Shown piece after piece: positions 60,352 through 64,000 of a stretch of DNA of 64,000 nucleotides. A program made the translations under genes and the position numbers. Location: assembly GCA_037189985.1 (NCBI GenBank), contig JBBCJX010000006.1, positions 124,001-188,000 of the forward strand, read 5' to 3'. The notes under the pieces are model-generated. The model saw only the letters and a program-made list of their open reading frames with translations, made no database searches and was not told the DNA's origin. The stretch comes from UBA2031 sp037189985. GTDB lineage: Bacteria; Pseudomonadota; Gammaproteobacteria; Pseudomonadales; Moraxellaceae. The stretch's first letter is position 1. Every line of letters begins with the position of its first letter.

Positions 60352-63171
60352 TCAGGCTCCCAGAAGCTGCTGCCACCAATGTTCAACCAACGCGCGTTCC
60401 GTGCGGAACTCGTCGTCGTTGACCTTGGCTTCCCTTTGGCTTAACGCGAGACGATGGCCGCGGGCACGGTATTGCAGATAGGCATCCCTGAGCCCGGCGG
60501 CCGCATCAGACGGGAGAAGACCTCGGTTGGCGAGGCCTTCCAGGATGCGGACGTTATCGGGGTAGCGGGTCAGCTCAGGGTCTTCATGTGCCCACGCCAA
60601 GACGGCGTATTGCACCATAAATTCAATATCAACGATACCGCCGCGGTCCTGCTTGAGGTCGAAGCCCTGCCCCTTTTTGCCCTGGGCCTCGGAGGACAGG
60701 TGGCTGCGCATCTTGTCGCGCATCTCCACCACTTCCCGGCGCAATTGGGCAAGATCGCGCGATCTTGCCAGCATCTGCCGGCGCTCCTCCTCGAAGGCCC
60801 CGGCCAGGCGTTTGTCGCCAGCCACCACGCGCGCGCGCACCAGGGCCTGGTGCTCCCAGGTCCAGGCCGTTTCTTCCTGATAGAGCCGGAAGGCGCGCAG
60901 CGAGGACACCAGCATGCCGGCATTGCCCGAGGGCCGCAGGCGCATGTCCACTTCGTAGATCTGCCCGGCCGCCGTGGCGGTGGTGAGCATGGCAATGATT
61001 TTCTGGCCGAGGCGGGCAAAGAAGCTGGCGTTGTCGATGGAGCGCTCGCCGTCGGTTTCGCCATCGGGGCTGCCATCGTGGATGAAGACCAGGTCAAGGT
61101 CGGAACCGTAGCCCAGTTCCAGTCCACCCAGCTTGCCATAGCCGACCACGATGAAATCCGGATCGCAGGGCAGGCCGTCGGCCCGCACCGGCCGGCCATG
61201 CCGGGCCACCAGGCCGCGCCAGGCCAGCCACAGCACTTCCTCCAGCACGGCCTCGGCCAGCCAGGTGAGGTAGTCGCTCACCTTCATCAGCGGCAGGGTG
61301 CCGGTGATGTCCGAGGCCGCCACGCGCAGTACCTGGCCTTTCTTGAAGATGCGCAGGGCCTCCATCTGGGCCTCGAGGTCATCCTCGGGAATACGCACCA
61401 GCACCTGGCGCAGCTCGGCCTCGATCTCGTCCTTCTGCGGCGGCGCAAACAATGTCTGCGCATTCAGCAGCTCATCCAGCAGCACGGGGTAACGCGCCAG
61501 CTCTTCGGCGATCCAGGGACTGGCCGCGCAGAGATCGACCAGGCGCTTGAGAGCCGCCGGATTCTCCACCAGCAGCATCATGTAGGCCGAGCGGCGCAGC
61601 ACCGACTCCACCAGCGGCAGGCAGCGCGACAGCGCCACATCCGGCTCTTCATGCCGTATGCATTCCTGCAGCAGCAAGGGCATCAGCTTGTCGAGCCGCT
61701 CGCGGCCCACGCTCTGCAGCACGCGCACCTGGCGTCCGCTGCGCAATTCCAGCAGGCGCCGGGCACTGGCCTCGCCTTCGCGGAATTTCTGCACCTGCAG
61801 CAACGCCGGCAATTCTTCATCCGTAGCACACCACAGGGCCGCCCCGGCGGCGGCCGCGTCTTCGTCAGCGTCTTCACGCGCCACGATGACATTGCGGAAC
61901 TGTGCATCCACTGCCGAGCGGTGCCGCTCCAGCTCCACCATGAAGGCTTGCCAATCAGCAAAGCCCAGACTGGTCGCAATCCGCCATTGCTCTTCAGGCG
62001 ATGCAGGAAGCTCCTGCGTCTGCCTGTCATGCATGCCCTGAATGCGGTGCTCGACACGGCGCAGGAAAAGATAGGCCTCGCGCAACTGCTCCACGGCAAG
62101 CACCGGCAAAAGACCGGTTTCTCCGAGCAGCTGCAACACCGGCAGCAACTCGCGCTGCTGCAGGCGCTTGTCCACACCGCCACGTATCAGCTGGAAGGCC
62201 TGGGCGATGAATTCAACCTCGCGTATGCCGCCTCGCCCCAGCTTGATGTTGTTGTCCATGCCGCTGCGCCGCACTTCGCGCTCTATCATGGATTTCATTT
62301 CGCGCAGGGACTCAAAGGCACCGAAATCCAGATAGCGGCGGAACACGAAAGGTCGCAGCGAGCGCATCAGCTCCTGGCCACGCTCGATGTCACCGGCGCA
62401 GACCCGCGCCTTGATCAGCGCATAGCGCTCCCATTCGCGGCCATGGCGCTCGTAATAGGTTTCCATGGCGGAGAACGAGGACGCCATGGCAGAACCGTCG
62501 CCCCAGGGACGCAGACGCATGTCGACGCGGAAAACAAAACCGTCAGCCGTCACCGTATCCAGCAGCTGCACGATTTTCTGTCCGAGCCGGACAAAGAATT
62601 CCTGGTTGGAAATGACACGCGGGCCCGTCGTCTCGCCTGCTTCGGCATAGCTGAAGATCAGGTCGATATCGGAAGACAGATTGAGCTCACCGGCGCCCAG
62701 CTTGCCCATGGCAATCACGCAAAGCTGCAAGGGCTTGCCGGATTCCTCGCCCACCGGCTGGCCATGCAGGGCAGCCAGGCCATCGCTGGCATAGTGCAGG
62801 GCCGCTGCTATGGCGGCATCCGCAAACAGGGAAAGCTCTCTGGTGAGATCGGCAACGCTGATGCCGTCATTCACATCGCGGAACATCCAGCGCAGCATCA
62901 TCTGCTGCCGGCAATCACGCAGCCGGTGCATGAAGTCTGCTTCCGAATCCGCGCCCGCCACGGCAGCCTGGACAAGACTGCCGAAATCCACGGGAGCATC
63001 ACCGGCCTGCAGGCATGACAGCCATTCCGGGCGGCGTGCTATCTGGTCACGCGCATAATCGCTGAGAAAGAACAGGCGCTGATGATCAGGCAAGGTCGTG
63101 CTGCCCTCAGGCAGGCCCTGCAGCCGCGACGGCAGTGCTGCCATCACATCCGGAGAAGACAGGTCCAGCAT
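60352..63171 (-). CDS. glnE: bifunctional glutamine synthetase adenylyltransferase/adenylyl-removing enzyme
   Basis: This 939-residue protein has two nucleotidyltransferase domains. The N-terminal adenylyl-removing domain has GAGELNLSSDIDLIF, and the C-terminal adenylylating domain has GGLELGYGSDLDLVF; each has the G-x-S-D-x-D metal motif. The regulatory PII-contacting part lies between. GlnE switches glutamine synthetase off and on by adenylylation in response to PII. It starts 7 bases after the aminotransferase gene. Confidence 0.96.
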   Translation of the reverse strand: MLDLSSPDVMAALPSRLQGLPEGSTTLPDHQRLFFLSDYARDQIARRPEWLSCLQAGDAPVDFGSLVQAAVAGADSEADFMHRLRDCRQQMMLRWMFRDVNDGISVADLTRELSLFADAAIAAALHYASDGLAALHGQPVGEESGKPLQLCVIAMGKLGAGELNLSSDIDLIFSYAEAGETTGPRVISNQEFFVRLGQKIVQLLDTVTADGFVFRVDMRLRPWGDGSAMASSFSAMETYYERHGREWERYALIKARVCAGDIERGQELMRSLRPFVFRRYLDFGAFESLREMKSMIEREVRRSGMDNNIKLGRGGIREVEFIAQAFQLIRGGVDKRLQQRELLPVLQLLGETGLLPVLAVEQLREAYLFLRRVEHRIQGMHDRQTQELPASPEEQWRIATSLGFADWQAFMVELERHRSAVDAQFRNVIVAREDADEDAAAAGAALWCATDEELPALLQVQKFREGEASARRLLELRSGRQVRVLQSVGRERLDKLMPLLLQECIRHEEPDVALSRCLPLVESVLRRSAYMMLLVENPAALKRLVDLCAASPWIAEELARYPVLLDELLNAQTLFAPPQKDEIEAELRQVLVRIPEDDLEAQMEALRIFKKGQVLRVAASDITGTLPLMKVSDYLTWLAEAVLEEVLWLAWRGLVARHGRPVRADGLPCDPDFIVVGYGKLGGLELGYGSDLDLVFIHDGSPDGETDGERSIDNASFFARLGQKIIAMLTTATAAGQIYEVDMRLRPSGNAGMLVSSLRAFRLYQEETAWTWEHQALVRARVVAGDKRLAGAFEEERRQMLARSRDLAQLRREVVEMRDKMRSHLSSEAQGKKGQGFDLKQDRGGIVDIEFMVQYAVLAWAHEDPELTRYPDNVRILEGLANRGLLPSDAAAGLRDAYLQYRARGHRLALSQREAKVNDDEFRTERALVEHWWQQLLGA

Positions 63172-63178
63172 GGCAGGC

Positions 63179-64000
63179 TCAGGCCGAGGCTGCCGACACG
63201 ACTTCCCTCACGATGCGACCGACATGGCCCAGGTCATCGGGGGAGAGTGTGTGATGCACCAGGAAAGCCAGGCTGGTTTCGCCCAGCTCGCGTGCCACCG
63301 GCAAACGCTGCGACGGGCGCAGGCCGGTGCCATCGAAGGCCTTTTCCAGATAAACCTCCGAGCAACTGCCGCTCATGCAGGGCACGCCGGCGGCAGAAAC
63401 CTCCTGCATGATGCGGTCGCGACTCCAGCCTTCCTTCAGCTTTTCCGGTTGCACAAAGGCATAGGCGCGATAGGCCGCGTGCAGGATGTGGTCCGGCTCT
63501 TGCGGAATGCGCAGGGCCGGCAAATCCGCAATGGCTGCAAACAGCGCGGCACGGTTGGCACGACGCCGCGCCACCCAGTCATCCAGCTTGGCCAGCTGGC
63601 ACAGACCGATGGCAGACTGCATTTCCGTGATGCGCCAGTTGGTGCCGAAGGATTCATGCAGCCAGCGGAATCCCGGTGGATGCTGGCGCTGGTAAACCGC
63701 TTCAAAGCTCTTGCCGTGATCCTTGAAGGACCACATGCGCGACCACAGCGCTTCGTCGCGGCAGGCCACCAGCCCGCCTTCGCCGCCCGTGCTCATGATC
63801 TTGTCCTGGCAAAAGGAAAAGGCGGCAATGTCGCCGAATGCGCCCAGTGGTTTTCCGCGATAGAACGCACCATGTGCCTGGGCACAGTCTTCAACCACCT
63901 TCAGGCCGTGCTCTTGCGCCAGCGCCATGATTTCCTGCATCTCGCAGGGCCAGCCGGCCAGGTGCACGCAGAGAATGGCCCGGGTGCGCGGCGTCAGCAC
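63179..64000 (-). CDS. DegT/DnrJ/EryC1-type sugar aminotransferase, 5' part outside the window
   Basis: This open frame of 273 residues continues beyond the right edge, so only the C-terminal part is seen. The PLP lysine lies in FCQDKIMSTGGEGG, and VVEDCAQAHGA and FSFCQDK fit the DegT family. These enzymes aminate keto-sugars of surface glycans. The GTG at the very edge is not taken as the true start. The stop is 7 bases from glnE. With the TviB-type enzyme and the GT genes it fits the glycan region. Confidence 0.85.
   Translation of the reverse strand: MLTPRTRAILCVHLAGWPCEMQEIMALAQEHGLKVVEDCAQAHGAFYRGKPLGAFGDIAAFSFCQDKIMSTGGEGGLVACRDEALWSRMWSFKDHGKSFEAVYQRQHPPGFRWLHESFGTNWRITEMQSAIGLCQLAKLDDWVARRRANRAALFAAIADLPALRIPQEPDHILHAAYRAYAFVQPEKLKEGWSRDRIMQEVSAAGVPCMSGSCSEVYLEKAFDGTGLRPSQRLPVARELGETSLAFLVHHTLSPDDLGHVGRIVREVVSAASA

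Noticed and set aside
60454..63018. 854-codon open frame on the plus strand opposite glnE
   Set aside because: It is a mirror frame of a well-supported glnE; its translation has no domain and is rich in His, Gln and Ala, as expected from GC-biased antisense.

Overview
The window is about 64 kb of gene-dense, GC-rich chromosomal DNA from a gammaproteobacterium. The gene order resembles Pseudomonas and other Pseudomonadales. Three blocks support this: mlaFEDCB-ibaG-murA-hisG-hisD-hisC; kdsD-kdsC-lptCAB-rpoN-hpf-rapZ-ptsO; and rhodanese-psd-fimX-serB-smp-parC-parE-yqiA-cpdA-DUF1249-nudF-thiC-tolC-rsmE-waaA followed by ilvE-glnE. Single predicted proteins, such as the 691-residue FimX-like protein and the 307-residue IlvE, have the lengths I recall for Pseudomonas. 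The exact genus cannot be fixed from the sequence alone. No rRNA, tRNA, CRISPR array, prophage or intact insertion sequence is visible.

Layout. 1-3677: MoxR-type operon (end of an upstream gene, DUF4350, MoxR ATPase, DUF58), then a secreted Sel1-repeat protein. 4571-12410 (minus): outer-membrane lipid transport (mla), murein precursor synthesis (murA) and histidine synthesis. 12605-20695 (plus): Kdo synthesis and LPS export, a small GlsB-like membrane protein, sigma-54, hibernation factor, RapZ, NPr and DarP. 20742-24514: proline iminopeptidase, rhodanese, phosphatidylserine decarboxylase and a LysR regulator. 24807-28907: a PilZ-like protein and a FimX-like REC-PAS-GGDEF-EAL protein with degenerate signalling motifs. 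28963-42637: serB, smp-like gene, topoisomerase IV, esterase, CpdA-Nudix cluster, a tandem-glutaredoxin membrane protein, thiC and tolC.

42693-64000 is the envelope-glycan region: rsmE-waaA; an FAD oxidoreductase, late lipid A acyltransferase and two GT4 glycosyltransferases; a GDP-L-fucose cassette (gmd, fcl, manC/A, DUF6165); a GT9 transferase; a UDP-sugar dehydrogenase; a GT10-type fucosyltransferase; an O-antigen-ligase-like membrane protein; an ELM1-like protein; ilvE; glnE; and the 3' part of a DegT/DnrJ-type aminotransferase.

Taken together, the window encodes much of the outer-membrane supply chain: Kdo, Lpt transport, lipid A acylation, Kdo transfer, lipid asymmetry, TolC, and a probably fucosylated surface glycan. 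No clearly new multi-gene system was found. The best leads for follow-up are the PilZ-like/FimX pair, the tandem-glutaredoxin protein in the thiC-nudF cluster, the GDP-fucose/GT10 set, the Smp-like protein with a cyclase-like C-terminus, the missing ptsN, and several regulatory hairpins and repeats, notably between parE and parC, between hisG and hisD, and ahead of the LysR gene.
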